NCBI RefSeq assembly: GCF_001431505.1
Contig: NZ_LDJP01000010.1
Location: forward strand, 62,001 to 126,000
Direction: 5' to 3'
DNA length: 64,000 bases
Source: Stenotrophomonas daejeonensis
GTDB lineage: Bacteria; Pseudomonadota; Gammaproteobacteria; Xanthomonadales; Xanthomonadaceae
Both the position numbers and the translations under genes were made by a program. Below are positions 38,982-47,272 of this stretch, one piece after another. Each line of letters opens with the position of its first letter. Positions within the stretch are counted from its first letter, which is position 1. The notes beneath the pieces were generated by a model, which had not been told where the DNA came from, made no database searches, and worked only from the letters and a program-made list of their open reading frames with translations.

Positions 38982-40234
38982 TCGCCTACGACGAAGCACT
39001 GCGGCTCCTGCTGGACGCCGCCGCGCCGCTGCCAGCCGAGCGCGTGCCGCTGGAGCGGGCCGAAGGGCGGGTGCTGGCCAGCGACATCGTCAGCGCGCAG
39101 TCGCTGCCGCCGTTCGACAACTCGGCGATGGACGGCTTCGCCCTGCATGCCGGCGGCAAGGCGCTCGACGCCGGCCTGGAACTTGCGGTCCAGGGCTGGC
39201 AGGCGGCAGGCGATCCCGGCACGCGCGGCGCCCAGGGCGCGTGGGAAATCATGACCGGCGCGCGCATGCCCGCCGGCCTGGACAGCGTGATGCCGGTCGA
39301 ACAGGTGGAGATCCTCGACAGCCACGACGGGAAACCCACGCGCATCGCCCTGCGCGCGCCGGTCAGGCCCGGCCAGCACGTGCGCCTGCGCGGGCAGGAC
39401 GTGAACGAAGGCGAGCGCGTGCTGCGCGCCGGCCAGGCGCTGGACCTCAACGCCCGCACCCTGCTGCACGCCATCGGCGTAGGCGAGGTGGCGGTCGCCG
39501 CGCGGCCGAAGGTGGCGGTGATCGCCACCGGCAAGGAGCTGGTCACCGAAGCGGCGCAGGCGCTGGAATCCGGGCAGATCCGCGACAGCAACCGGCCCTA
39601 CCTGGTCGGCCGCCTGCGCGCCGCCGGCGCCGAGGTGGCGTGGCAGGGCACGGTCGGCGACGACGTGGCCGCCTTCGACGCGGTGCTGGAGCAGGCGCTG
39701 GCCGCCGGCGCGCGGGTGCTGGTCAGTACCGGCGCGGTGTCGCAGGGCCGCTACGACTTCATCCCCGACGCGCTGCGCGCCCGTGGCGCGCGCATCGTCT
39801 TCCACAAGGTCGCCATCCGCCCCGGCAAGCCGCTGCTGTTCGCGGTGCTGGCCGACGGCGCGCTGTATTTCGGGCTGCCCGGCAACCCGGTGTCGGCGGC
39901 GGTGGGCCAGCGCTTCTTCGTCGAGCCGGTGCTGCGGCGCATGCTCGGCATGGACCCGGAGCCCGCGCTGTACCTGCCGCTGCTGGCCGATGCGCGCAAG
40001 CCGCCGGGCCTGCGCTTCCACGCCCGCGCGCGGGTCGAGGCGGACGAACGCGGGCAACTGGGCGTGCGCTTGCTGGCCGGGCAGGAATCCTTCCGCCTGA
40101 TGTCGATGCTGCAGGCCAATGCCTGGGCGGTGCTGGAAGGCGACGCCGACCTCGCCGCGGCTGGCGGCCACGTGCGCGTGCAGGGCCTCGGGCACCACGA
40201 TCCGGTGCGGCTGGTGGGCGGGGAGCGGTCATGA
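38978..40234 (+). CDS. moeA: Molybdopterin molybdenumtransferase MoeA
   Basis: A 418-residue protein that inserts molybdate into adenylated molybdopterin. Domains are in the usual order: DEALRLLLDAAAPLPAERVP start, PFDNSAMDGFALHA (about 40-53), GAWEIMTGARMPAG, the MoCF region with IATGKELV, and VLVSTGAVSQGRYDFIPDAL, then GLPGNPVSA and a C-terminal beta domain. The motif reads STGAVS where most relatives have STGGVS or SGGVS; this is conservative. It overlaps moaC-moaB and moaD by four bases each, so it is translated as part of the operon. Confidence 0.95.
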   Translation: MIAYDEALRLLLDAAAPLPAERVPLERAEGRVLASDIVSAQSLPPFDNSAMDGFALHAGGKALDAGLELAVQGWQAAGDPGTRGAQGAWEIMTGARMPAGLDSVMPVEQVEILDSHDGKPTRIALRAPVRPGQHVRLRGQDVNEGERVLRAGQALDLNARTLLHAIGVGEVAVAARPKVAVIATGKELVTEAAQALESGQIRDSNRPYLVGRLRAAGAEVAWQGTVGDDVAAFDAVLEQALAAGARVLVSTGAVSQGRYDFIPDALRARGARIVFHKVAIRPGKPLLFAVLADGALYFGLPGNPVSAAVGQRFFVEPVLRRMLGMDPEPALYLPLLADARKPPGLRFHARARVEADERGQLGVRLLAGQESFRLMSMLQANAWAVLEGDADLAAAGGHVRVQGLGHHDPVRLVGGERS

Positions 40235-40491
40235 AACAGGTGAACCTGCAATTGTTCGGCGCCTTCTCCGAACTGGACGCCTCGCGCGAGATCGTGGTGG
40301 AGGTGCCCGGCGACCGCGTGGCCGACCTGCGGCAGGTACTGCGCGAACTGCTGCCGCAGCGCTGGCCGCAGTTCCGCGCCGGCCTGCTGGACTACTCGGT
40401 CTTCGCCGACCAGCAGTGCGTGCTGCGCGACCACGAGCACCTGCCCGAGGATGGCCGCGTGGCGATCCTGCCGCCGGTGAGTGGAGGTTGA
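40231..40491 (+). CDS. moaD: Molybdopterin synthase sulfur carrier subunit MoaD
   Basis: An 86-residue ubiquitin-fold protein ending PPVSGG; the C-terminal Gly-Gly is adenylated and then thiocarboxylated to donate sulfur to MoaE. FGAFSELDASREI and LPEDGRVAILPPVSGG fit the family. The ATG overlaps the moeA stop. moaE starts one base after its stop codon. Confidence 0.94.
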   Translation: MKQVNLQLFGAFSELDASREIVVEVPGDRVADLRQVLRELLPQRWPQFRAGLLDYSVFADQQCVLRDHEHLPEDGRVAILPPVSGG

Positions 40492-40492
40492 G

Positions 40493-40993
40493 ATGGGCAA
40501 CGACGTCTTCATCGGCAAGGTGCTGGACCGCGCCAGCGCCGCCGTCGACCCGGCCGAGGCCATCGCCGCGGTGTCCGACCCCGGCTTCGGCGGCATCGAC
40601 GTGTTCATCGGCAAGGTGCGCGACCTCAACCAAGGGCGCGCGGTGCGTGGCATCACCTACGACCTGTTCGAGCCGCTGGTGCTGAACGAGTTCCGGCGCT
40701 TGGCCGCGGAGGTGGAGGCCGCCTTCGGCCCGCGCGTGAAGCTGTACGTGGCCCACGCCAAAGGGCGGCTGGCGGTGGGCGAGGTGGCGGTGGTGGTCGC
40801 CGCCGGCAGCCCGCACCGCGACGAGGCGTTCCGCGCCTGCCGGCAGCTGATCGAGGCGGTGAAGCACCGCTGCCCGATCTGGAAGCAGGAGCATTACGAG
40901 GACGGCGACAGCCAGTGGAGCGAAGGCTGCGCGCTGTGCCATGCCGACCCTGCCGAAGGCGACGCGGCGCATGGCCACGATCACGCCCATTAG
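40493..40993 (+). CDS. moaE: Molybdopterin synthase catalytic subunit MoaE
   Basis: A 166-residue enzyme that forms the dithiolene of molybdopterin. Active-site segments are intact: FIGKVRDLNQGR, SPHRDEAFRACRQLIEAVKH and the Lys-containing CPIWKQEHYEDG. The C-terminus is extended by a tail with Cys and His (EGCALCHADPAEG and ending HGHDHAH), which is longer than in E. coli (150 residues) and looks able to bind a metal. A GGAGG site precedes the ATG. The 3' end overlaps the start of mobA. Confidence 0.94.
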   Translation: MGNDVFIGKVLDRASAAVDPAEAIAAVSDPGFGGIDVFIGKVRDLNQGRAVRGITYDLFEPLVLNEFRRLAAEVEAAFGPRVKLYVAHAKGRLAVGEVAVVVAAGSPHRDEAFRACRQLIEAVKHRCPIWKQEHYEDGDSQWSEGCALCHADPAEGDAAHGHDHAH

Positions 40994-41543
40994 CCGCCCC
41001 GCCCCGCCGGCCGGCATCGTGCTGGCCGGCGGCCTGTCCAGCCGCATGGGCCGCGACAAGGCGCTGCTGCCGTGGCACGGGCGCACCCTGCTGGAACACA
41101 TGCGCGGGCTGCTGCGCCAGGCCGGCGCGCAGCAGGTCTGGATCAGCGGCGCCTACCCGGCCTTCGCCGGCATCCCCGACCGGGTCGCGCGCTGCGGCCC
41201 GCTCGGCGGGCTGTACAGCGTGGCGATGGCCATGCCCGACGGGCCGGCCTGGGTGGTGGCGGTGGACATGCCGCGCCTGGCCCCGGCCCTGCTGCGGCGG
41301 CTGCACGCCGCCCACCACGGCGGCTGCACGACACTGGCCGGGCACCCGCTGCCGATGCTGCTGGACATCGACCCGGCCTGCCGCGCGCTGCTCGAAGCGA
41401 TGCTCGCCGACCCGGACGGCCCGCGCTCGCTGCAGGCCCTGCAGCAGCGCCTCGGCGCGCGGCGGCTGCCGCTGGCGCCCGGCGACGAGGCCTGCCTGTT
41501 CAACTGCAACACCCCCGGGCAATGGCAGGAGGTTGCTTCATGA
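40971..41543 (+). CDS. mobA: Molybdenum cofactor guanylyltransferase MobA
   Basis: A 190-residue nucleotidyltransferase that adds GMP to Mo-molybdopterin to give the bis-MGD form needed by NarG. It has the signature GIVLAGGLSSRMGRDKALLP (about 15-33), the GPLGGL loop and the metal-binding Asp in VVAVDMPRLAP. The ATG at 40971 is preferred to 40941 because it leaves a short leader before the signature; it overlaps moaE by 23 bases. The final FNCNTPGQW is typical. No mobB is visible in the window. Confidence 0.9.
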   Translation: MATITPISRPAPPAGIVLAGGLSSRMGRDKALLPWHGRTLLEHMRGLLRQAGAQQVWISGAYPAFAGIPDRVARCGPLGGLYSVAMAMPDGPAWVVAVDMPRLAPALLRRLHAAHHGGCTTLAGHPLPMLLDIDPACRALLEAMLADPDGPRSLQALQQRLGARRLPLAPGDEACLFNCNTPGQWQEVAS

Positions 41544-41896
41544 AGACCCAGTTCCGGCAGCAGTCGTTGCGCCTGCGCGTGGACGAAGACGAACTGGCGC
41601 GCCTGCTGGCCGGTGAAACGGTGGTGAACGCGCTGCAGTTCGGCGACGGCGCGGGCTGGTCGCTGGCGTTGCGCCTGCACGCGGACGCTGCCCGTGTTTC
41701 GGCCACGGCCGGCGATTGCCACGTGGCGCTGCCGCTTGATGCGGTGCGGGAATTGCAGGCCCGCCTGCCCAGCCGCGAGGGCCTGTGCTTCGAACTGCCC
41801 GCAGGCAGCGGTGGCGTGCAGTTGCGGCTCGACGTGGACGTGCGCGACAGCGTGCGCCGGCGCGGCCCGGCACGCCCAGTCAAGCCCGCGGCTTGA
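41540..41896 (+). CDS. Small protein of unknown function coupled to mobA
   Basis: A 118-residue soluble protein starting MKTQFRQQSLRLRVDEDELA, followed by short strands (VVNALQFGDGAGWSLALRL, DCHVALPLDAVRELQAR). The opening resembles a small widespread family of uncertain role (I think the DUF7009 group, not certain). Its ATG lies in the mobA stop (ATGA), so it is made together with the cofactor enzymes. No catalytic motif or membrane segment is visible. Confidence 0.65.
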   Translation: MKTQFRQQSLRLRVDEDELARLLAGETVVNALQFGDGAGWSLALRLHADAARVSATAGDCHVALPLDAVRELQARLPSREGLCFELPAGSGGVQLRLDVDVRDSVRRRGPARPVKPAA

Positions 41897-41972
41897 CATT
41901 TGTCAGGTGGAGATCGAAAACCGGCCCTGATTGATTGAGATCAACCCCTGCAAAATCGCCTGCTGGCCTAAT
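41893..41972 (+). promoter_or_regulatory. FNR/Dnr-type sites and promoter of narK-narGHJI
   Basis: TTGATTGAGATCAA (41931-41944) is a perfect FNR-family site. The hexamer CCTAAT (41967-41972) is placed exactly as a -10 for an activator at -41.5. A second half-symmetric element TTGACATTTGTCAG (41893-41906) lies about 38 bases upstream and could bind a nitrate/NO-responsive relative such as Dnr. Together they fit induction of nitrate respiration without oxygen. Confidence 0.85.
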
Positions 41973-42039
41973 CCCGGTCCAGACAGGTACTGCCTGAATC
42001 CGTACCTACACGTCGTCATCTGCAGCCTTGGAGCCACGC

Positions 42040-43458
42040 ATGACCGCCGGTAGCGAAGTGGTACAACGCAGCAACGCAGGCCCCGGGCGGACCATCGGCG
42101 ACTGGCAGCCGGAGGACGCCGGCTACTGGGAGCGCACCGGCCGGCGGGTCGCCGCGCGCAACCTAGCGATCTCGATCCCGGCGCTGCTGCTGGCCTTCTC
42201 GGTGTGGGTGCTGTTCTCGGCGGTGTCGATCAGCCTGCCGCGCATCGGCTTCGGCTTCAGCACCGACCAGCTGTTCTGGCTGGTGGCGCTGCCCAGCCTG
42301 TCCGGCGCCACCCTGCGCGTGGTCTATTCGTTCGTGATCCCGATCTTCGGCGGGCGCCGCTGGACCGCGCTGTCCACCGCCTCGCTGCTGCTGCCGACGC
42401 TGTGGCTCGGCTTCGCGGTGCAGGACCCTGCCACGCCGTACTGGGTGTTCGTGGTGATCGCGATCCTGTGCGGCTTCGGCGGCGCCAACTTCTCCTCGTC
42501 GATGTCCAACATCTCCTTCTTCTACCCCAAGCAGAAGCAGGGGCTGGCGCTGGGCCTGAACGCCGGGCTGGGCAACGTCGGTGTGTCGGTGGCGCAGCTG
42601 GTGGTGCCACTGGTCATCACCGTCGGCGCGCTGGGCACGCTGGCCGGGCCGCCGCAGGCGCTGGCCGACGGCAGCGGCCAGCTGTTCCTGCAGAACGCCG
42701 GCTTCGTCTGGGTGCCGGCCATCGCGCTGGTCGCGGTCGCGGCCTGGTTCGGCATGAACGACCTGACCAGCGTGCGCTCCTCGTTCACCGAGCAGGCGGT
42801 GATCTTCCGCCGCAAGCACAACTGGCTGATGTGCTGGCTGTACATCGGCACGTTCGGCTCGTACATCGGTTTTTCCGCGGGCTTCCCGATGCTGGTCAAG
42901 AGCCAGTTCCCGGACGTGAACCCGATGACCTACGCCTTCATCGGCCCGCTGCTCGGCGCGCTGATGCGCTCGGTCGGCGGCAGCCTGGCCGACCGCTGGG
43001 GCGGGGCGCGGCTGACCTTCTGGGTGTTCGCGCTGATGGTCGCGGCCGTGTTCGGAGTGCTGCACTTCCTGCCCGACCACGGGCAGGGCGGGCACTTCTT
43101 CGGCTTTTTGGCCTCGTTCATGGCCTTGTTCGTACTCAGCGGCATCGGCAACGGCACCACCTTCCGCATGATCCCGGTGATCTTCCGCACCCTGCACGAG
43201 CGCCTGTCGGCCGGGGCCGACGCGCAGGGCAAGGCCGCCGCCAGCCGCCAGGCCGGCATCGAGTCGGCCGCCGTGGTCGGTTTTTCCGGGGCCATCGGCG
43301 CCTATGGCGGCTTCTTCATCCCCAAGAGCTACGGCTCGTCCATCACCTTGACCGGCAGCCCGGACATGGCGCTGTACGGCTTCATCGCCTTCTACATCAC
43401 CTGCCTGGCCGTGACCTGGTGGTGGTACTACCGGCGCGGCGCCGAAGCGCCCTGCTGA
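42040..43458 (+). CDS. narK: NarK2-like nitrate/nitrite transporter
   Basis: A 472-residue MFS carrier with about 12 membrane helices. It starts with the soluble segment TIGDWQPEDAGYWERTGRRV found in E. coli NarK, and carries the two nitrate signatures ANFSSSMSNISFFYPKQKQG and GIGNGTTFRMIPVIFRTLHE with the substrate-binding Arg residues. It resembles the NarK2 nitrate/nitrite antiporter type. The ATG at 42040 is used with GGAG six bases upstream. It is the first gene behind the FNR-type promoter and precedes narG by 70 bases. Confidence 0.92.
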   Translation: MTAGSEVVQRSNAGPGRTIGDWQPEDAGYWERTGRRVAARNLAISIPALLLAFSVWVLFSAVSISLPRIGFGFSTDQLFWLVALPSLSGATLRVVYSFVIPIFGGRRWTALSTASLLLPTLWLGFAVQDPATPYWVFVVIAILCGFGGANFSSSMSNISFFYPKQKQGLALGLNAGLGNVGVSVAQLVVPLVITVGALGTLAGPPQALADGSGQLFLQNAGFVWVPAIALVAVAAWFGMNDLTSVRSSFTEQAVIFRRKHNWLMCWLYIGTFGSYIGFSAGFPMLVKSQFPDVNPMTYAFIGPLLGALMRSVGGSLADRWGGARLTFWVFALMVAAVFGVLHFLPDHGQGGHFFGFLASFMALFVLSGIGNGTTFRMIPVIFRTLHERLSAGADAQGKAAASRQAGIESAAVVGFSGAIGAYGGFFIPKSYGSSITLTGSPDMALYGFIAFYITCLAVTWWWYYRRGAEAPC

Positions 43459-43528
43459 CAACCCGAGCCCGCACCGCAGCCATGAACGCCACAGCCACGA
43501 TGCAGATGTCCGCAAAGGGAGATCCACG

Positions 43529-46500
43529 ATGAGTTATTTCCTCGACCGCTTGCAGTTCTTCAAGCGCGACCCGCAACCCTTTGCCGACGGACACGGGTTC
43601 AGCAAGAGCGAGGGCCGCGACTGGGAGAACGGCTACCGCGCGCGCTGGCAGTACGACAAGATCGTGCGCTCCACCCACGGCGTGAACTGCACCGGCTCGT
43701 GCAGCTGGAAGATCTACGTCAAGAACGGCCTGGTGACCTGGGAAACCCAGCAGACCGACTACCCGCGCACGCGCCCGGACCTGCCCAACCACGAGCCGCG
43801 CGGCTGCCCGCGCGGGGCCAGCTATTCCTGGTACCTGTACAGCGCCAACCGCCTGAAGTACCCGCTGGTGCGCGGTACCCTGCTGCGCCTGTGGCGGCAG
43901 GCGCGCAGGACGCTGTCGCCGGTGGAGGCGTGGGCCAGCATCGTCGAGGACAAGGAGAAGGCGCGCTCCTACAAGAGCCGCCGCGGCATGGGCGGCTTCG
44001 TGCGCCTGCGCTGGGAGGAGGCCAACGAGATCATCGCCGCCTCCAACCTGTACACGGTCAAGCAGTACGGCCCGGACCGGGTGGTCGGCTTCTCGCCGAT
44101 CCCGGCGATGTCGATGGTGTCCTACGCCGCCGGCGCGCGTTACCTGTCGCTGCTCGGCGGCGCCTGCCTGTCCTTCTACGACTGGTACTGCGACCTGCCG
44201 CCGGCCTCGCCGCAGGTGTGGGGCGAGCAGACCGACGTGCCCGAATCGGCCGACTGGTACAACAGCCGCTACATCATCGCCTGGGGCTCGAACGTGCCGC
44301 AGACGCGCACCCCGGACGCGCACTTCTTCACCGAGGCGCGCTACAACGGCACCAAGACCGTGGCGATCTGCCCGGACTACTCGGAGCTGGCCAAGCTCAC
44401 CGACCACTGGCTGCACCCCAAGCAGGGCACCGACGCGGCGCTGGCGTTCGCCTTCGGCCACGTGATCCTGCGCGAGTTCCACGTCGATTCGCCGTCGCAG
44501 TATTTCCAGGACTACTGCCGCCAGTATTCGGACATGCCGATGCTGGTGCGGCTGGAACGCCGCGCCGACGGCCGGCTGGTGCCGGGCCATTTCCTGCGCG
44601 CAAGCGAACTGGGCGGGCTGGGCGAGAGCAACAACCCGGAATGGAAGACGCTGGCGTTCGACGAGAACAGCGGCGGCATCACCGTGCCCAACGGTTCGAT
44701 CGGCTTCCGCTGGGGCGAGCAGGGCAAGTGGAACATCGAGGAGAAGGCCAGCAACGGCGCCGGCACCCGCCTGCGCCTGAGCCTGGCCGACGGCAACGAC
44801 GGCATCGAGGCGGTCAGCTTCCCCTACTTCGGCGGCATCGAGACCGACGGCTGGACCGCCGCCCCGGCCGAGGAAGTGCTGGAGCGCAACATCCCGGTGC
44901 GGCGGCTGGCGCTGGCCGCGGGCGGCGAGGCGCTGGTAGCCACGGTCTACGACCTGCTGCTGGCGCAGTACGGCGTGGACCGCGGCTTCGGCGGCGGCAA
45001 CGTGGCGGCCAGCTTCGACGACGACGTGCCGGGCACCCCGGCGTGGCAGGAGCGCATCACCGGCGTGCCGCGCGCGGAAGTGGTCGAGATCGCCCGCGAG
45101 TTCGCCCGCACCGCCGACAAGACCCGCGGCCGCAGCATGATCATCGTCGGCGCCGGCATGAACCACTGGTTCCACAACGACATGAACTACCGCGGCCTGA
45201 TCAACATGCTGGTCATGTGCGGCTGCGTGGGCCAGACCGGCGGCGGCTGGGCGCACTACGTGGGCCAGGAGAAGCTGCGCCCGCAGACCGGCTGGCAGCC
45301 GCTGGCCTTCGGCCTGGACTGGAGCCGGCCGCCGAGGCACATGAACGGCACCTCGTTCTTCTATTTCAACACCGGGCAGTGGCGCTACGAGAAGCTGCAG
45401 GTGGACGAACTGCTGTCGCCGCTGGCCGATGCCTCCAAGTACGGCGGCAGCCTGGCCGACCTGAACCTGCGCGCGGTGCGCATGGGCTGGCTGCCGTGCG
45501 CGCCGCAGCTGGACCGCAACCCGCTGCAGCTGGTGCGCGAGGCCGAGGCGGCCGGGGTGGCGCCGGCCGAGTACGCGCTGGGCAAGCTCAAGGACGGCTC
45601 GCTGGACTTCGCCTTCGCCGACCCCGACGCCAGCCAGAACCACCCGCGGATGATGTTCATCTGGCGCTCGAACCTGCTCGGTTCCTCCGGCAAGGGCCAC
45701 GAGTACATGCTGCGGCACCTGCTGGGCACCCGCCACGGCTTGCAGGGCAAGGACCTGGGCGAGATGGGCGCGGTCAAGCCGGAGGAGGTGAAGTGGCGCG
45801 ACGAGGCGCCGGAGGGCAAGCTCGACCTGCTGGTCACGCTCGACTTCCGCATGTGCACCACCGCGCTGTACAGCGACATCGTGCTGCCGACGGCGACCTG
45901 GTACGAGAAGGACGACCTCAACACCTCGGACATGCACCCGTTCATCCACCCTCTGTCCAAGGCGGTGGACCCGGCGTGGGAATCGCGCAGCGACTGGGAG
46001 ATCTTCAAGGGCGTGGCGCACGCGGTCAGCGACATGGCGCCGGGCGTGCTGGGCGTGGAGAAGGACCTGGTGCTGGTGCCGACCCTGCACGACACGCCCA
46101 ACGAACTGGGCATGCCGTTCGGCGTGGCCGACTGGAAGAAGGGCCAGTGCGAGGCCATTCCCGGCCAGACCATGCCGAGCATGGCCGTGGTCGAGCGCGA
46201 CTACCCGAACCTGTATCGCAAGTTCACCTCGCTGGGCCCGCTGCTGGACAAGCTTGGCAACGGCGGCAAGGGCATGAACTGGGACACGAAGCACGAGGTG
46301 GAATTCCTCGGCAGGCTCAACCACACCGTGCGCGAGGACGGCGTCAGCCACGGCCGCCCGGCGATCGACAGCGCCATCGACGCGGCCGAGGTGATCCTGC
46401 ACCTGGCGCCGGAAACCAACGGCCACGTCGCGGTGAAGGCGTGGGAGTCGCTGGGCACCTTCACCGGCCGCGAGCACACCCACCTGGCGGTGGGCAAGGA

Positions 46501-47272
46501 ACACGAGGCGATCCGCTTCCGCGACATCCAGGCGCAGCCGCGCAAGATCATCTCCTCGCCGATCTGGTCGGGGCTGGAGGACGAGAACGTCAGCTACAAC
46601 GCCGGCTACACCAACGTCCACGAGCTGATCCCGTGGCGCACCGTCACCGGCCGCCAGCAGTTCTACCAGGACCACGAGTGGATGATCGACTTCGGCGAGG
46701 CCTTCATGGGCTACCGGCCGCCGGTCAACACGCGCACGGTGGAACCGCTGCTCAACCAGCGCCCGAACGGCAACAAGGAGATCGTGCTGAACTGGATCAC
46801 CCCGCACCAGAAGTGGGGCATCCACAGCACCTACAGCGACAACCTGATCATGCAGACGCTCTCGCGCGGCGGCCCGATCGTGTGGCTCAGCGAGGACGAC
46901 GCGCGCAGCGCCGGCATCGAGGACAACGACTGGATCGAGCTGTTCAACGTCAACGGCGCGATCGCCGCGCGCGCGGTGGTCAGCCAGCGGGTGATGCCGG
47001 GCATGGCGATGATGTACCACGCCCAGGAACGCATCATCAACGTGCCGGGCTCGGAGATCTCCGGCACCCGCGGCGGCATCCACAACTCGGTCACCCGCGT
47101 GGTGCTCAAGCCCACCCACATGATCGGCGGCTACGCGCAGCTGGCCTACGGCTTCAACTACTACGGCACCTGCGGCACCAACCGCGACGAGTTCGTGATC
47201 GTGCGCAAGATGGACAAGGTCGATTGGCTCGACGGCGAAGATGCCGTGGTTGCTGCACGGGAGGTGGTGTGA
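43529..47272 (+). CDS. narG: Respiratory nitrate reductase alpha subunit NarG
   Basis: A 1247-residue molybdoenzyme, same length as E. coli NarG, reducing nitrate to nitrite at the inner face of the membrane. FS0 cluster ligands are His50, Cys54, Cys58 (HGVNCTGSCSW) and Cys93 (RGCPRG), and the molybdenum ligand Asp222 lies in WYCDLPPASP; numbering matches E. coli exactly. No Tat signal is cleaved, but the retained N-terminal SYFLDRLQFFKR segment is as in the family. It binds bis-MGD made by the moa/moe/mob genes upstream and overlaps narH by one base. Confidence 0.98.
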   Translation: MSYFLDRLQFFKRDPQPFADGHGFSKSEGRDWENGYRARWQYDKIVRSTHGVNCTGSCSWKIYVKNGLVTWETQQTDYPRTRPDLPNHEPRGCPRGASYSWYLYSANRLKYPLVRGTLLRLWRQARRTLSPVEAWASIVEDKEKARSYKSRRGMGGFVRLRWEEANEIIAASNLYTVKQYGPDRVVGFSPIPAMSMVSYAAGARYLSLLGGACLSFYDWYCDLPPASPQVWGEQTDVPESADWYNSRYIIAWGSNVPQTRTPDAHFFTEARYNGTKTVAICPDYSELAKLTDHWLHPKQGTDAALAFAFGHVILREFHVDSPSQYFQDYCRQYSDMPMLVRLERRADGRLVPGHFLRASELGGLGESNNPEWKTLAFDENSGGITVPNGSIGFRWGEQGKWNIEEKASNGAGTRLRLSLADGNDGIEAVSFPYFGGIETDGWTAAPAEEVLERNIPVRRLALAAGGEALVATVYDLLLAQYGVDRGFGGGNVAASFDDDVPGTPAWQERITGVPRAEVVEIAREFARTADKTRGRSMIIVGAGMNHWFHNDMNYRGLINMLVMCGCVGQTGGGWAHYVGQEKLRPQTGWQPLAFGLDWSRPPRHMNGTSFFYFNTGQWRYEKLQVDELLSPLADASKYGGSLADLNLRAVRMGWLPCAPQLDRNPLQLVREAEAAGVAPAEYALGKLKDGSLDFAFADPDASQNHPRMMFIWRSNLLGSSGKGHEYMLRHLLGTRHGLQGKDLGEMGAVKPEEVKWRDEAPEGKLDLLVTLDFRMCTTALYSDIVLPTATWYEKDDLNTSDMHPFIHPLSKAVDPAWESRSDWEIFKGVAHAVSDMAPGVLGVEKDLVLVPTLHDTPNELGMPFGVADWKKGQCEAIPGQTMPSMAVVERDYPNLYRKFTSLGPLLDKLGNGGKGMNWDTKHEVEFLGRLNHTVREDGVSHGRPAIDSAIDAAEVILHLAPETNGHVAVKAWESLGTFTGREHTHLAVGKEHEAIRFRDIQAQPRKIISSPIWSGLEDENVSYNAGYTNVHELIPWRTVTGRQQFYQDHEWMIDFGEAFMGYRPPVNTRTVEPLLNQRPNGNKEIVLNWITPHQKWGIHSTYSDNLIMQTLSRGGPIVWLSEDDARSAGIEDNDWIELFNVNGAIAARAVVSQRVMPGMAMMYHAQERIINVPGSEISGTRGGIHNSVTRVVLKPTHMIGGYAQLAYGFNYYGTCGTNRDEFVIVRKMDKVDWLDGEDAVVAAREVV

